Positions 24,645 to 36,962 are shown, counted from the first letter of the stretch. The stretch: DNA of 64,000 bases from Polyodon spathula (GCF_017654505.1 NC_054537.1:67216145-67280144); one strand, 5' to 3'. Notes: generated by a model from the letters alone, not told the origin. Numbers and translations are program-made.

Positions 24645-24767
24645 ATCCGGTTCGTCGGTACCAAAGCAGGAACTGGGTACCCGATTTCAAAGGAAATGGT
24701 TCATATATCTGTACAATTTAAAGAGCACATAGCTTCAAGTTACATTTTCTTTGTTAAATTGAGATTA

Positions 24768-24812
24768 CACACACACACACACACACATACACATATATAT
24801 ATACACACATAC
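24768..24812. repeat. (CA)n/(TA)n microsatellite
   Basis: About 10 CA units followed by short TA and CA runs. Confidence 0.9.
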
Positions 24813-24929
24813 ACTGTCTACTTACATTTTTATGATTTTTGCAATCAGTGGACCTTATTGCAATCACCCAAATATTACAGCTGCTGCTGCTTGACACAAC
24901 AAAGCTCAAGGTGTTGCCAAGCAGGCACC

Positions 24930-25525
24930 CTCAGGCAATGGCGAACTGCCCTCCCCGGGTGATGGCGAACTGGCCTCCCGGGCGATGGTAAACTGGCATC
25001 CTCAGGCGATGGCATTGGCAGCCCTAGGCATTGCAGGCTTTGCAAGACTGGACAGGAGTTGACCCTTGGGAAGTGACGGCAGGAGCTGACACAGGAGGCA
25101 GCTTCAGCTCTTCTGGCAGTGCAGGTGGGAGCAACAGGTAGTCTCCCTCTTTCGGTGGACGTGGGAGCAACAGGTGGGTTCCCTCTGGTAGTGGAGGTAG
25201 GAGCAGCTCTTCTCCCTCTGGTGGTGGAGGTGGGAGCAGCGGGTCTCCTCCTGGTGGTGAAGGTGGCAGCAGTAGGTGATTTCCATCTAGCGGTGAATGT
25301 GGGAGCTGTGATTAGTCGTGTCCCCCCCCAGTAGTGAAGGCGGGAGCTGCATGTAGTCTCTCCCCATTAGTGGAGGCGCTGGGGATGGGTGTGGCTCTCC
25401 TGTGGGCCCTCCCGATGGGACTGACAAACATCCCCTTTCGACACAGGCTTAGTAGCCCTAGGCAATGCAGGCTCAGCAGCTCCAGGTGTTGCAGGCTCGG
25501 CAACTGTAGACAATGCAGGCTCTAT
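24930..25525. repeat. Three adjacent minisatellites
   Basis: 24,930-25,020 repeats a unit around GGCGATGGCGAACTGGCCTC. 25,118-25,380 has about eight degenerate units of 33-39 bp containing GTGGGAGCAACAGG and CCCTCTGGTGGTGGA. 25,440-25,525 repeats units around GGCAATGCAGGCTC. They directly precede a minus-strand gypsy pol remnant and resemble a GC-rich stretch at 50,380-50,510, so they may be the repetitive internal or flanking part of that retrotransposon family. Confidence 0.65.
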
Positions 25526-25539
25526 ATATCAATAAAAGC

Positions 25540-26360
25540 AAATCACTTTGATTCTGATGAGGGAAGAAGCAACAGCACCTTATCTCCTGGTCGAAGGTTC
25601 CTTTGCATTTTTATTACAATTTCGTTGCTGTTTTTGCTGTGACATTTTGAGATTTTCATGAGCCAATCGATGACTAATTCTAAGCGATCTCTTAGTTGCA
25701 GTACATGTTTGGCTACATTATTGGATTTATTTGACTGTTCTTCCCAACCTTAAATTATTAGATCCAGGATGCCTCTGGTTTGCCGGCCATATAATAACTT
25801 TGACGAGGAGAACCCGTCAAGGCACCTCCCGTAGTGAGTAGGTAAGCAATTTGGCCCAATTTCATTTTTCCTGATCTACAAAACAACAGCATTTTTTTAA
25901 ATATCTGATTGAACCTTTCAACCAGCCCATCCATCTGAGGATGATAAACTGAGGTCCGAATTGATAGAATTTGTAATATTTTACATAATTGTTAAATGCA
26001 ATTGAACATAAAGATTGGTGCCCTAGTCAGTGAGAATTTCATTAGGAATTCCTACTTGAGAGAACAGTTTCAGCAATTCATTAGCTACAGTAGTTGCATT
26101 TATAGATCACAAAGGAACATCTGGTAGCTTAGTCCACTACCATGAGAATGTACCAATATCTGAACTCAGTTCCCTCCAGAGGGCCCACTATGTCTACACC
26201 AATCCTTTCGAATGGAACAGTCACAATTGGCAATGGAACCAGAGGGGCAGGGCGAAACCGAACTCGGGGCTACAAATTGGCAACCAGGACAGTCTTTGAT
26301 GTATTTCTGCACCTGAAGAGGGAGGTCATGAGCTAGTCTATTAACCTCCATTCAAGAAGG
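25540..26360 (-). pseudogene. Ty3/gypsy integrase remnant 1
   Basis: Minus-strand debris of a gypsy pol gene. It starts at the right with the integrase zinc-binding tail (KDCPGCQFVAP, about 26,270). The core follows with IGVDIVGPLEGTEF, WYILVVVDY, a TDQGTN-like motif near 26,010 and an NWAKLL...YSLREVP stretch near 25,830. A basic tail resembling the PGD-VLLLLP region common in gypsy integrases lies near 25,590. Integrase would insert the element's cDNA. Stops and shifts occur throughout, and no LTR pair could be assigned. Confidence 0.75.
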
Positions 26361-27137
26361 CTTGGGTTACTCTATATATTAAGTGCCCAGACACAGCAAG
26401 TACGGAAAAGTCAGAGGCTGGTTGTGATTACTCGACTCCCCCTTCAACACACATAACCTGAGCCCGGACAAGCTGTAAATTAGAATCGTTCTGTTACACA
26501 AGTCTTATATCAATAGCCCGGTCCCATTGACTAGGTATCTCGAGGGGGGTACCCACACTTACATTACCTTCCATCTCAACAACCTCGCCTCACAGGCTAC
26601 ATTGAAACCCAATGCTGTTCCCTTTTCTCTTGCTAGGTTGGCTTAGATTTATGTCACACTCCTCCTCCTGTCTCCTTTTTGTTCCCTCAAGTTTTCCACC
26701 CTTTGCTCTCTTTTTCTTTTCTTTCTGCAGATTCAAGGGTTAAACAGGTCAGACAAGATTTTCGACAATAGTTTCCTTCAGCTGCTTAACCTATACCCGT
26801 GTAGTGACCAGGCCCACTTTCTATCTTAACAATGTATCAAAGAAAGGTTCTTTTGTTTACATGCAAAACCAGCCAGAAGTAAGGCAGAGTGTGCCCTTTT
26901 GTACAAAGAGCTCCAACCCTGTAGTAAGTGAAACACCAATCTAACTACTCCAGGTGTTTATAATTTTCAGCTGACTAGCGTGACCGAGTCCTGTATACAT
27001 GCCCTGCCCCCTTCCCCAAGATGGCGTCCCCCATAAATGTGACTGACGTCACGGTTACATGATCCTGGAGAAGGAAACCTGAAGCTGACTCAGTGCCCTG
27101 TTTTGGTCAGGAGGTCGGATTACTGACCGGACCATCC
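26361..27137. other. Unassigned, probably repeat-derived
   Basis: 26,361-26,640 may be more gypsy debris on the minus strand, but no motif is convincing. 26,640-27,137 has pyrimidine-rich and CG-containing stretches with no recognisable gene. Confidence 0.4.
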
Positions 27138-27141
27138 TTAA

Positions 27142-27596
27142 AGGAGAACTGTACTTAAAATAACAAGGCTCTCTAACTGCTCTGTATGCATAACAAATGC
27201 AAGGCCATTATTTCAATTTTTTTGTCAGCTTTCTGGGTCAGCTGGAAATGCAGGCCGCAAAGCATTCAGGTGCAAAAATAACAAAAGGAAAAACAGTAAC
27301 AAAAAGTATTTTTGTGTGCCTAAGCCTTTAAACCAACAAAGGGCTGCCATAACAAAACGATGACTACATAATATAGGAACGGTACATGCGCTCAACAGAA
27401 TATTATGTGTGACTATAGAGTGAGTCAACGACAGGACGGCACACAAAGCGCGACGGAAGAGAGCTCCAATACACTCAATGTTAATTCGTTTTAATACGAT
27501 ATACTGCTCAAGGGGAGGCTGAAAATGCTTCAAAAGCTTTAGTTAACATGTTTTCTATTGAAATAGTTATAGATTAATATTCATGACAGTTCCCCT
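27142..27596. mobile_element. TTAA-flanked non-autonomous DNA transposon (455 bp)
   Basis: TTAA at 27,138-27,141 and 27,597-27,600 flank inverted ends AGGAGAACTGT and ACAGTTCCCCT (10 of 11 complementary). No transposase is inside. TTAA duplications belong to piggyBac and Kolobok families, and the AGG(G/A)G ends fit Kolobok-like elements better, which is inference. Its length is within 2 bp of the TTAA element at 42,448-42,900. Confidence 0.7.
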
Positions 27597-28394
27597 TTAA
27601 CCCATCACAGTAGCATATCTGCCGAATTTAAACCTCAGGACCAAGCATTCTTCAATGGGATGCTCCCCCAGGACCATAAGTTTTTTGGCTCTAGTTGACT
27701 CTTACAGTAGCATCTTGGAAATTGTGTCCTTTTTTTCAGAACACTGGGGAACATTATAAAGTCCTTCAGAAACCATACATTTTTTAAAGTATTTTTTATT
27801 ATGTATTCTGCTTAGAGATGCATGTATAAAAATGTGTTATTCTATGACCCGAGGGACTTTACAATACTTTCTGAAAGTTTTCTTGAAAAATATTGATGTT
27901 TGGGCAAATTACAAGACATTGTTTCACCTGAGTGATTGCAAGGGCATAATACACATTTATTCTCAGGGTCTTTGTAAGCAATAATAGACACTACTCTCGA
28001 TTTATTTTCTCAAAATAAATATTTATAAATAAAATAAGTTATTCATTCTATTATTATCAGTAATAAGGAAAAAAATGCTGTAAAAACATATATATTAAAA
28101 CATGAAACAGAATAAATGTTCTAATTATGTTAAATACATCTGATTTAAAGTGTTTCCTCTTTTTCTATTAGCGCTAAACAAGTTCATGTGATGTTTTGTT
28201 TCTGCTTTTGTCCTGCCAGCTGCTGTAAACTGGCAACAGTTGCTATGTGCTGTACCATTATTTGCTCTTGCGCAGAGTTTCAAGGCGGACATTAATTCAT
28301 TTTTGATTGATAGTTCATCGTTGTCCGGTGATTATATTGACATCACAGGATTATATTGTATTTATTATTTCTGTAATAATATAATATTATTGAG

Positions 28395-28526
28395 ATGATC
28401 AAGAGGGTAAGGAAAATATTGGATATGTTTGCCACAGCAGGTGGAAAACAGAAGAAATTAAATGACAGCGAGTCACCAAGTAGAGATTCACTTTCGGAAG
28501 AAACTATAAATATTTCTTATGCCCAG
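28395..28526 (+). CDS. Putative first coding exon of an unidentified small gene
   Basis: ATG at 28,395 opens 44 codons (MIKRVRKILDMFATAGGKQ..., ending ISYAQ) that end exactly at a donor, CAG|GTAAAA, in phase 0. An in-frame TAA lies six codons upstream. A possible acceptor (CCTGCCAG) at 28,219 could make this an exon with 5'UTR preceded by another. Composition is basic and Ser/Glu-rich, like an N-terminus, with no signal peptide. The partner exon at 59,624 begins in phase 0 and stays open to its stop. I do not recognise the protein. The context is divergent from LPCAT1 about 14 kb away. Real coding status is inferred from the open frame and splice sites only. Confidence 0.45.
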
Positions 28527-28796
28527 GTAAAATTATGTATAAATCTATGCTCTAAAGAAAAGATTTAGGCTCATGTGTAGATGAGCTTTAAGGCAGTAAT
28601 CTGGCGAGCTCTCTTCGTAAGCTAGAACCGCGAAAGAAAGCCCCTTTAAAAATTAAAAACAGTTATGTAATTGTGTTCCAAATATGCTTATGTTCTGTTT
28701 TATGTTTCTGCTGTGCGTTTTCAGATTTAAATTTATTTTGACCCTATTTCGATTTTAGATTCTTGTAGTTCAATGCTGACACAACTTTGCCCCACC

Positions 28797-28930
28797 CAGA
28801 ATTTTTCTAAAATGACACCCCTGCCCATCCTCAATTTGAGGAAAAAATAAAACATCAAATAATAAAGATTCATTTCCAAAGATACAACCTCAATTACGCA
28901 TATGAGCCATTTATACAAAGGAATAACACA
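28797..28930. repeat. Dispersed repeat B, copy 1
   Basis: Shares landmarks with 45,208-45,300: CATCCTCAATTTGA (versus CACCCTCAATTTGA), AAAGATACAACCTCAATTAC, then a CATTTATA...AGGAATA stretch. Family unknown. Confidence 0.65.
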
Positions 28931-30055
28931 TCAATGAAAAGTAGGCAGTCTAAGCTTTCTGACTGTGTAGGCCCTTGAATGTAGGTCATACAGAGAAATG
29001 AAAAATAATAATTTATATCCTTTACTTTGAGATTTCTAAACCTAAGCCAATCAGGCCCAAAGTAAGATTTACAATAAGTGTAATGTATCGTCATTTAGAC
29101 CAAGATCCTATCATGGATGACATTTTAGATATGTGGGTGGAAATATGATCTGAGCTTGGAAAATTTGTCAGCGCATCATTTTACAACGGTGCAAGTTGTA
29201 AAATGCAAGTCAACATTGTTATAATAATAGAAAACACTAGTGGAGGCTTTGAGTAAGTTATTGATGCTCATAATGCATCCGAGTAGAAAAATGCAACATG
29301 TCTAAGACTTTTGCACAGCAGTGTAGTATGTCTGGAAATAGATGCCTGACTTAACCCAGGACCCATATCCACTAATCTTTGAAAGGAACCTGTTGGAGAT
29401 AAATGCAGTGAATTTGTAACTTTCATTAATACAGGGACAGCCTTGTTTCTAGCAGTTTGACATTTTAGTTCATGTTCTAGTTCATCACAAAGGTGAATGT
29501 GCTTGATACCTGTAACAAAGAACATCATCAGGGTTATACAGAGAAAGTCGCAGATCAAATCTGCTGAATCTCCTCACTCTTCTGAGAGGATTATTTTCCA
29601 AGATATCTCCCTCCTCTTGATGTACCGCCCACACAAGCACACGAAGCCTGGCATTTTCTCAACTTCTCAACTGCAATGAATGCTCACAAACATGATTTAA
29701 ATGTTTTACAATAATGCAATTTCATGTATGTGTTGCAAATAACAAAACATTTAAATAATGTAATTATTGGACAATGAAACATAGACTTTTTGTATTATTA
29801 CTATTTGCTTAAATACATGTTCCTAAATGCAGAAATTATGATAGGAAATGATACGGTTAAGACACATCTCATTCTCTGTCTAGTCTGAGGCACGTGCTAA
29901 TTATGATGCCGGTAAGGGTCAACTAATGGCACAATACAGATTTATGAATCAGATGAATCGAATGTTAATGAGAAAATTGGTCTCTAAAGGCATGCTATTC
30001 TAACATTGAGATGAGTGATTGTTTTTTTTTTGTTTGTTTGTTTTTTCTCTCCCAA
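28931..30055. other. Intron-like AT-rich sequence, no gene recognised
   Basis: If the exons at 28,395 and 59,624 are joined, this is intron. No coding or repeat signature is strong enough to name. Confidence 0.4.
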
Positions 30056-30515
30056 TTTGAAAATGTCCAGTTATTATTTAGGCTCGGCTCACCGCTACCA
30101 CCCCTGCGCTGACTCAGGAGCGGCGAAGTTGAAGCGCGTGCCGTCAGCCGACCGCTTCTTTACACACTGCGGATTCACCATGCAGCCGCCCAGGAGCTAC
30201 AGCGTAGGAGGACAATGCAGCTCCTGGGCAAGCACATATGCATCAGAAAAAGACAGAGACAGATGCCCCTTGTGGCAGTGCTACAGCCGCTGCAGCCACA
30301 CACAGGAAAAAGTGCCAGGTTGTGAAATGCAACGACAACAAAACTTTGGATGTCTGTGCGGGTTGTGGAAGGGCAGTGTGGGTAAATGCTCAAGAAAAGT
30401 GGAATAGCGTACCTTGTGTGTGGATGGTACAGGTTAGAAAGCTGCCAGGTATATAGGCTAAATAAATATGTAAATAGTTTATTATATTATAGCTCTTTAT
30501 GTTTTGAAGTAGTGC

Positions 30516-30546
30516 ATTATATACTATTTTCGAAATAGTATATAAT
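30516..30546. repeat. Perfect AT-rich hairpin (14-bp arms)
   Basis: ATTATATACTATTT and AAATAGTATATAAT flank a three-base loop, TCG. AT-rich, so chance is possible. Confidence 0.75.
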
Positions 30547-30667
30547 AATTTACAAATACAATGTTTATACAATTTTGTATGTTCAGAGACCCATTACAAA
30601 AAAGTTACTAGTGAAATGTTTGTTTATGTTTTATTTAAGTTTTTCTTGTTTTGTACTGCTCCTTTTG

Positions 30668-30698
<31 letters not shown>
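30668..30698. repeat. Poly(A) tract
   Basis: A run of 31 A within the piggyBac-like remnant's 3' region. Confidence 0.9.
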
Positions 30699-30702
<4 letters not shown>

Positions 30703-30859
30703 TGTTTTCCATTTAAATATGGTGGTTCTGTTTGCAAATGTTTGATCTGATGTTCATAAATAAAACTTTTGAGTTTTATACAATCGTTTGTCTTTCATTA
30801 TCATATTACAGCTGTAAAAAGGCTACTTGTTAAAATGACTGGTTTTGGCACTTCTAGTG

Positions 30860-32659
30860 TTAAGGCTTTGCACATTCATATATGTTACTGAAAAGCAGGC
30901 CTAAAATTGGCGAATTGCTTTTTATTTTTTTTTAAACTTTTTTTTTAATGGAACGATGCTGCACGTGAGTCTTGAAAGAGCGATGGCCATTCATGGCCCT
31001 GTAAGTCATTTAGGAACTAAACATATTTCTTAAGAGAATTTTACAAAATACACACATATACATATATATATATATATATCACTATATATATATAGATATA
31101 TCACTTCCTAATATGGAATTTTTCCTTGTTCCTTGGAACAAAAGGTGAAAGGAGATCAAAAACTAACTGGAAGGTAAACAAAGAAATTAAATAATATAAT
31201 GTGCTTGAGGTTAAAACTAAATATGGGATAATTGATTAACTGCTAAATGATAATGGTGTGATAAATAAATGAGAGTTAAAATAATTAAATATGGTTTAAA
31301 GTAAATAGGTCTTATTTAGTCGAGACCATACAGGGGTAAAGACAGCTAAAGACGTACACTTCTGTAGCTATGTATATTGTTAGGTGCAGAATAAACAGTG
31401 GTGGCTAAGATCCACAATTCTGCAGTTTTTATATTCATCGCTTAGTTACTAAACAGGAAGAAAAGGCAATTGTGACAAATTAAGCTTAATTATGAATGCA
31501 CTGCAGCTTGAATATTATGTGAAAGAAACAACCTGACTGTTAACCCTCTAGATTTTTTATTTATTTAATATTTTTATAATTAAAGTTGTATGATGTAGAA
31601 ATAATTATCATTCAATACTGATCCACTGCCATCTTGGCTAGCAGAGCATTTGCCTTTCTACTTACCTTTCAAGTGTGTGGGAGTGAGTGATGTAAACAAA
31701 TTAGTCATGTAATAAAAAAAAGGCGACCCTAAATCTGCATATACATGTAAAGGCCACCCCTGGTCCTGGATTGGTGGCCTAAATCTGGGTCGGCCCTGGG
31801 CTGCCTCTTCTTTTTTGGATTGTTCATAGTTATGTTGTTGAGGCAGAATCAGTTGGATCCTTTAATACCCAACCTGACAGTTTTCTGATCAATCAGATAC
31901 TAGGGGCATTTTCTTTTGTTCTTACTTTCAAACACCATAAAAAGGTAAGGTACTGTAAAAGTAATTAAAAAAAAAAAAAAAAGTCCCCCAATAGATAGTT
32001 ACAGGATTACAATACAAATGCAAGGACATGTTTTTCTCATTTAGAAATAAATATGCAACAGCTTAATTCATGTATCCATGAACAAAAAATAGAACATGCT
32101 GTTCGTGGCCCCATTGTCTCACAATATATCATTCTGATATCTCTAGCACTGAAGGATGTGGTGTCCTACTGTATATTATCAGTTGGTGTCTGTGTACTTT
32201 TGCTTTTGGCATATTCTTCTGCTGATATTGCATTTCCAAACAGCTGACTCTTACTTATTTCTTAGAACATGGTTTAAGGGCTATGGTTTCTTGGTTCTGC
32301 TTGATTATTGTTTTGAAAAGTTACCCTGACTGAACGGCTCTAAAAGGGATACTTATCACCTACATTTTCCTACATGTTTATAATCCTATTAAGTGTGTTC
32401 TGTACGACTCTACTGAACATTGTAAGCCATGCTTACTAATTATTCCAGCATAAATGATTGCTCATGACTTACTGTGAAGAAGTAGAATGAAGAAGCATAT
32501 TAGCGTTGTGCTGTGCATTGTAGCCCTTAGGTGAAGCACTGTGCACCAAAGCCTAGATAAAATTAAATAGGGGTGTCAGAACCAACCAAGACTTAGCTTT
32601 GCTGTAATATATGAGCCTTCAGCACTTTTCCTTCAAGTAATGTGGATTTTCTATTGGAC
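30860..32659. other. AT-rich non-coding sequence
   Basis: Holds an interrupted (TA)n run at 31,058-31,101 and an A-tract near 31,966-31,982. No gene or repeat family recognised. Confidence 0.5.
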
Positions 32660-33027
32660 TGGTGTTGATGGCGTGCAATGCTGGCTCCAGGAATTGGCCT
32701 AATTGCGGCCTCCCTGGAAGGCTTGACAGTGATGCTTGCATCCCAGCACCACTTCCTTTCATTCCTCACCTAACCCAACCCAGTTTACTTTCCTTAGCCA
32801 TCCATTCCTTGTCATTGATGTTCCACATTCTCCCATCTTATCCATTTTCCCTGCTTAGCCTGGGATACTGCCTTGACACACCTCATCTCCTCTTGCTTTT
32901 GCGCTTCAGTGACTACCAACTTCCTCCTTTCAGTTGGAGCTGTTTTGTGCCATCTCTGGGGAGCCAAACCGAACAAAAAGATAATGCCATTTCAGGTTCT
33001 GATTGTAGCTGGGATGCACCTCACTGA
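32660..33027 (-). repeat. Fragment related to the non-LTR 3' region at 37.95-38.3 kb
   Basis: Shares an ordered set of landmarks with 37,955-38,290: AATGCTGGCTCCAGG, a TGCGGCCTCCC-like stretch, CATCCCAGCACC, CCCAACCCAGTTTACTT and a CTTCAG-like end. Probably the 3' portion of the same retrotransposon family, more decayed. Confidence 0.45.
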
Positions 33028-33030
33028 AGG

Positions 33031-33980
33031 ATTATGATTTTTTTTCATTCTGTCACTCTGCAGGCTTGATGTACTCCACAGAAACGAAGACCTGTGAGAA
33101 GAGTTATCAGTGGTTTTATTGCATTCAAAATACAATTTTGTTTTGAAAACAATAATGTATGGCTTCTAGTGTAATATGTGGTATGACGTAGAAATTATAT
33201 TGCACAACACAAAATGTGGTTGGAAGCAAAAATAACAGATAAAGGTAAAAAATGGTTATTATAGTTCATCTGATTATGTGACTCAAGCCACCCTCAAGTT
33301 TTTCATTCTAGAAAAGTTCTGGTTCTGGGATGTAACATAACCCCAGTTATCTTGCAGTATGAAACTGGGAATAGAGCCAGTGCTTCACAGTGACTTAAAG
33401 TTTTTAAAGTTTTTTTTTATTTTTTTATTGGATTTAGTTTTGAATTATAGTGACAGTGTTGGAATATATAATTGCTTTGCATGCCAGTGGTCATGCAGCT
33501 ACTGCTATTCTGAATTTAGATGATACTGAATAATTGTTTGTAGTATACAGTTTTTATTCACCGTAAGATGACATCCCAGTAAATCGCAAGCCCTGACAGG
33601 GGTGAGTGGTTTATGAAAGGACATTACTCCTAAATGGAACAAAACCGTATACAATGAACAATCATTCAGTATTCTGTTTATAATACATGGCAATAAAATG
33701 TGCAATTTTTTATGTATTAAATCAATTAATTCAGGGATTATTTTCCTTGGTGGGTCTTTACCTTCATTATCAACAGACTATGCATCAACACAAATTAATT
33801 TCAAACCCTTTTTATAGGCTTTTCACAACCATCTTTAAATAGAATGTTTGGCTCAGTCTGTCAGTTTACATCGTCTCTGTTGCTTCCTACATTTACCAGT
33901 TTTAGTGAAGGGACTACAGGCTGCTTAGAAAAGCCAAACAGATTGGTAAATGGCATTTCTTGACTAAACTCTGTTTCCTA
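33031..33980. other. AT-rich non-coding sequence
   Basis: No gene, exon or repeat family recognised. Confidence 0.5.
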
Positions 33981-35470
33981 TCGTTACACATTCAAAACTG
34001 GTAAGAATGTTATCCCACTCAAGTGAGATAACAAAATATATATCCCATGTTAGATATCCACTCTTGTAGTATACATTTCTATATACAGTATATACTTCAA
34101 CTAGCGCCCAGTAAAGTAATTTACTTTCCGGGGTGTCCCCAGTAAAAAACTCTTGGAGCTGAGCCTTTTCCATGTGGTCTCTGAAAATGGGCATTACCTT
34201 CTTGATTCTCTCTACCATAATCCATGACTTGCTCTAACACCTTCCTACTCCTAGGAGTCTGCTCCTCCCCTGGATTGTCTCCCATACAGTAGTTGAAACG
34301 GGGAGAACCCAGTCGAGGCTTAGCGTACTTCATGTATTGCAAACATAAATTAGGGTAGAAGGGTGTCCCAGTTCTTCCCATCTTTGTCAATCACTTTCCT
34401 CATCATGTGTTTGAGGGTTTGGTTAAACCTTTTGACCAACCCATCTGTTTGGGGGTGGTAGATGTGAGGTGCGGATCAGTTACATTTTTAACAACTCACA
34501 CAGATCTCACATTAGTTTTGACACAGAAGGAGTCGGTTAGAATTTCCTTCGGAAAACCAACTCAGGAAAAAACCTGCACCAGCTCCTTGGCAACGATTTT
34601 CGATGTAATGTTCCTAAGAGGGTAATGAGTGATGTAATCTACCAGCACTAGCAGATATTCATGTCCCCATGCTAACCTGCTCAGGGGACCAACCAAATCC
34701 ATAGCAATTTTACCAAATTAGATATCAATAATAGGTAGGGGAACTAATAGGGATCTAAAATGTGTGCAAGGGCTGGTTAACTGGCAGTCAGGACATAAAT
34801 ACCTAGCCAAAAGACTAATTTTAGTAATCTCTGGGTAGTTTTCTTCACCCCTAGGTGAGCCCCAAATAGGTGGGATTGTGCGAGATGCATTGCTGTGTGC
34901 CTATGGGAGTGGGGCACCAGCAGTTGCTTGACTCCGCCCCATATCCCCCCCCCCCCCCTGTTCTTGGGCAGCCTGGTAAAACAAATCTGTTTTTATGAAG
35001 TATTCATATTAGTTTTTATTAGCTCCCTCCACTGGCATACCATTTATTCCAACCACTTTTCTCTTTACATTAAATGGAGTGGGATCATTGGCTTGTGACT
35101 GGCCAAATTGTACACTGGTCCTGAGAGTTTCTTCCCACTTCGGAGGGTCAACCCCCTGCTCCCCCATCTCGGTAGCTATCTCCACCCCACTACACTGAGT
35201 AGCCACTCCCTTTTGTACATGTTTGGGGGTCCCCCCCCCACTAACACAGGTTCTTGGGTATTTGTTGGCTCGCTTTTCCTGTTTAGTTTTCTTTCACTTT
35301 GCTTGACTGGAAAGTTTTATCTGAATTGGAAAATGGGAAAGTTTGTCACAGGCTTTCCTCTTGGCCAATATTGCCCACCACATGTGATTGGTCAGGGTTC
35401 ACCGATTTCCCCTTTAATAGATATCAGGGTATCAATCCATGGATAATCCCTTCCCGTATTACTGTGTGAG
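33981..35470 (-). pseudogene. Ty3/gypsy pol remnant 2 (integrase)
   Basis: Minus strand, read from right to left. PPKWEETLRTS near 35,150 and KQLLVPHSHR near 34,920 are followed by LFGAHLGVKKTTQRLL, typical of the RNase H-integrase linker and zinc-binding start. The core has MDLVGPLSRLAWGHEYLL, VLVDYITHYP and VGFPKEILTD. Then come QMGWSKGLTKP (VERFN-like region), KMGRTGTPFYPNLC, and a tail with KVMPIFRDHMEKAQ. This is the canonical order of fish gypsy pol. It has many stops and frameshifts, and no LTRs or target duplications were found. It is a different copy from the remnant at 25.5-26.4 kb. Confidence 0.8.
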
Positions 35471-35479
35471 GTCCTGTCA

Positions 35480-36039
35480 GGTACAAAGATAAAGTCTGTG
35501 TAAAATATTGGTAGCTAATGGAAAGAGCCACTGTGAACATGCACCCAGCAGAAGATTGAAAAAAATTACCTTACCATTCTATATCTTTTATTTTGTGAAT
35601 CATTGTTTGGTAAAAATTAACAGTAATTCCAAACACTGCTTTGCTGTCATGCATCTTCCGTGATCCACTTTTAATGTGTATTGGGGTAACAATGAATTTC
35701 TTAGAAAAATGAGAGAAACCAGATTGCAGACAGACAGCCTGGCACTGTGAGCTGTCAAGGCTGATTCATGGGCAATCAAGAGGCTCATTGAAACAATAGA
35801 AATGCCAGAAAAATGCTCACTTGAGGAAGGCAAACTGATATAATCAAACTTCAATACATGGCGGTCCCAAGTCCCAACTGATAAATACAAATAACATCGC
35901 AACATTTAATTGTTATTGTATGTTTTATATGTATTGGTCAATTTCACCACACCTGATTGGATAAGTATGACAGTATTTTATCTCACTGACTTTTGCAGCT
36001 AGACAATTTTTTCTTTGTTAGGGTAATTAGTACATATCT
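35480..36039. other. Unassigned AT-rich sequence
   Basis: No gene or repeat recognised. Confidence 0.4.
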
Positions 36040-36043
36040 TTAA

Positions 36044-36624
36044 CCCTTTGCAGTCTATTTATTCAGCACTTGTCAGACATGTCAGGTCCAGTTTATTTTC
36101 ACATGCATTGTTTATTTTACACGTGCTGTTTAAAATATTTTTTTCTGAGTAAAACAGGTTTAAAAGGCATTGAATCGCAAAAGGACACTCGGTACTGTAT
36201 CTACAGCCAAGCCCGATGCCTTGTTCGCTGTATTTTTCACATAACTCTTTATAGACATGCATACTGATAAATTCTCTCCTGATCACTCGTTTTATCACCA
36301 AACTCCTCAATAATGCGATCCGTCATTATTTTATTATTTTAACATCTCAAAAAGCTCTAAAAATGTCTGTGATATTCTTTGAGTGCTGGATGCAGAAGCA
36401 GCTACCTCCTTTCTTATGTCATTGGTATCTCTGTAGTCGACAGGGCTATGAAATATGCCCTTTTTTTGGTTTCATTCAACTCCTATCTGTCTCACTCGGC
36501 CATTGAAAGCTTTTCTCTGCTTTTTCTGGAGAAAAAACAACTAGAGACCTGTGCTTTATGTATTTTTGATGATATCGGACCCTGTTATAATGTTGGACCT
36601 GGTCCGTCATAGGACTGCAAAGGG
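36044..36624. mobile_element. piggyBac-like non-autonomous element (581 bp)
   Basis: TTAA at 36,040-36,043 and 36,625-36,628 flank perfect 12-bp inverted ends, CCCTTTGCAGTC and GACTGCAAAGGG. TTAA plus CCC...GGG ends is the piggyBac signature, and the CCCTTTG start is frequent in vertebrate members. There is no transposase domain inside, so it would have depended on another copy's enzyme. Confidence 0.85.
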
Positions 36625-36631
36625 TTAAAAG

Positions 36632-36725
36632 TTAGGAAAGCACAGCTCCATGTCTTAAACACACGCACCGATATTTAAATTTAAATTTCCAAAACGGTCA
36701 AAATGATCGCCTTGCTCGTTAACAT
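36632..36725. repeat. Dispersed repeat A, copy 1
   Basis: Begins TTAGGAAAGCACAGCTC, then ATTTAAATTTAAA and AACGGTCAAAATGA. It matches 45,100-45,197 closely and sits directly right of the piggyBac-like element. Its end (TGCTCGTTAA) contains TTAA. Confidence 0.75.
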
Positions 36726-36962
36726 TTTTATTCTGTGATGAAATATACCCTGCGATTACCTAGTTTGAATGTAAAAAATATGTTTTAAATCGAAAAAACA
36801 TTTTTCATTAGAAATGTCTCCATAAGTGTTATTTAGTGATCTCCTAACTAAAAACTTTAAATGCATCAGTGGTAGCCACAACTCTCAGGAACTAGGATAA
36901 GAAAGCATTTTATAAATACTCTGTCTGGTTTTCATTTTACAACAAATTGTTTGATGGGTGTG

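Larger units (their letters stand above)
30056..30859 (+). mobile_element. Possible piggyBac-type remnant with transposase C-terminal Cys motif
   Basis: At 30,238-30,400 the plus strand reads HRKKCQVVKCNDNKTLDVCAGCGRAVW, a Cys-rich pattern like the zinc-binding tail of piggyBac-family transposases. The block ends ...CACTTCTAGTG followed by TTAA (30,860-30,863), consistent with a piggyBac right end. An AATAAA lies at about 30,758. The left half (30,056-30,225), a GC-rich segment with GCTCGGCTCACCGCTACCAC, seems to be a different old repeat. The catalytic core and left terminus are not present. Assignment is tentative. Confidence 0.4.

Noticed and set aside
24325..24962. Overlapping plus-strand open frames of 60-140 codons
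   Set aside because: They run across a solo LTR end, a hairpin and a (CA)n repeat; composition is not protein-like.
29880..29925. Possible 28-bp microexon between CTGTCTAG and GGTAAGG
   Set aside because: Would break the phase between the exons at 28,395 and 59,624, and short AG...GT pairs are common by chance.
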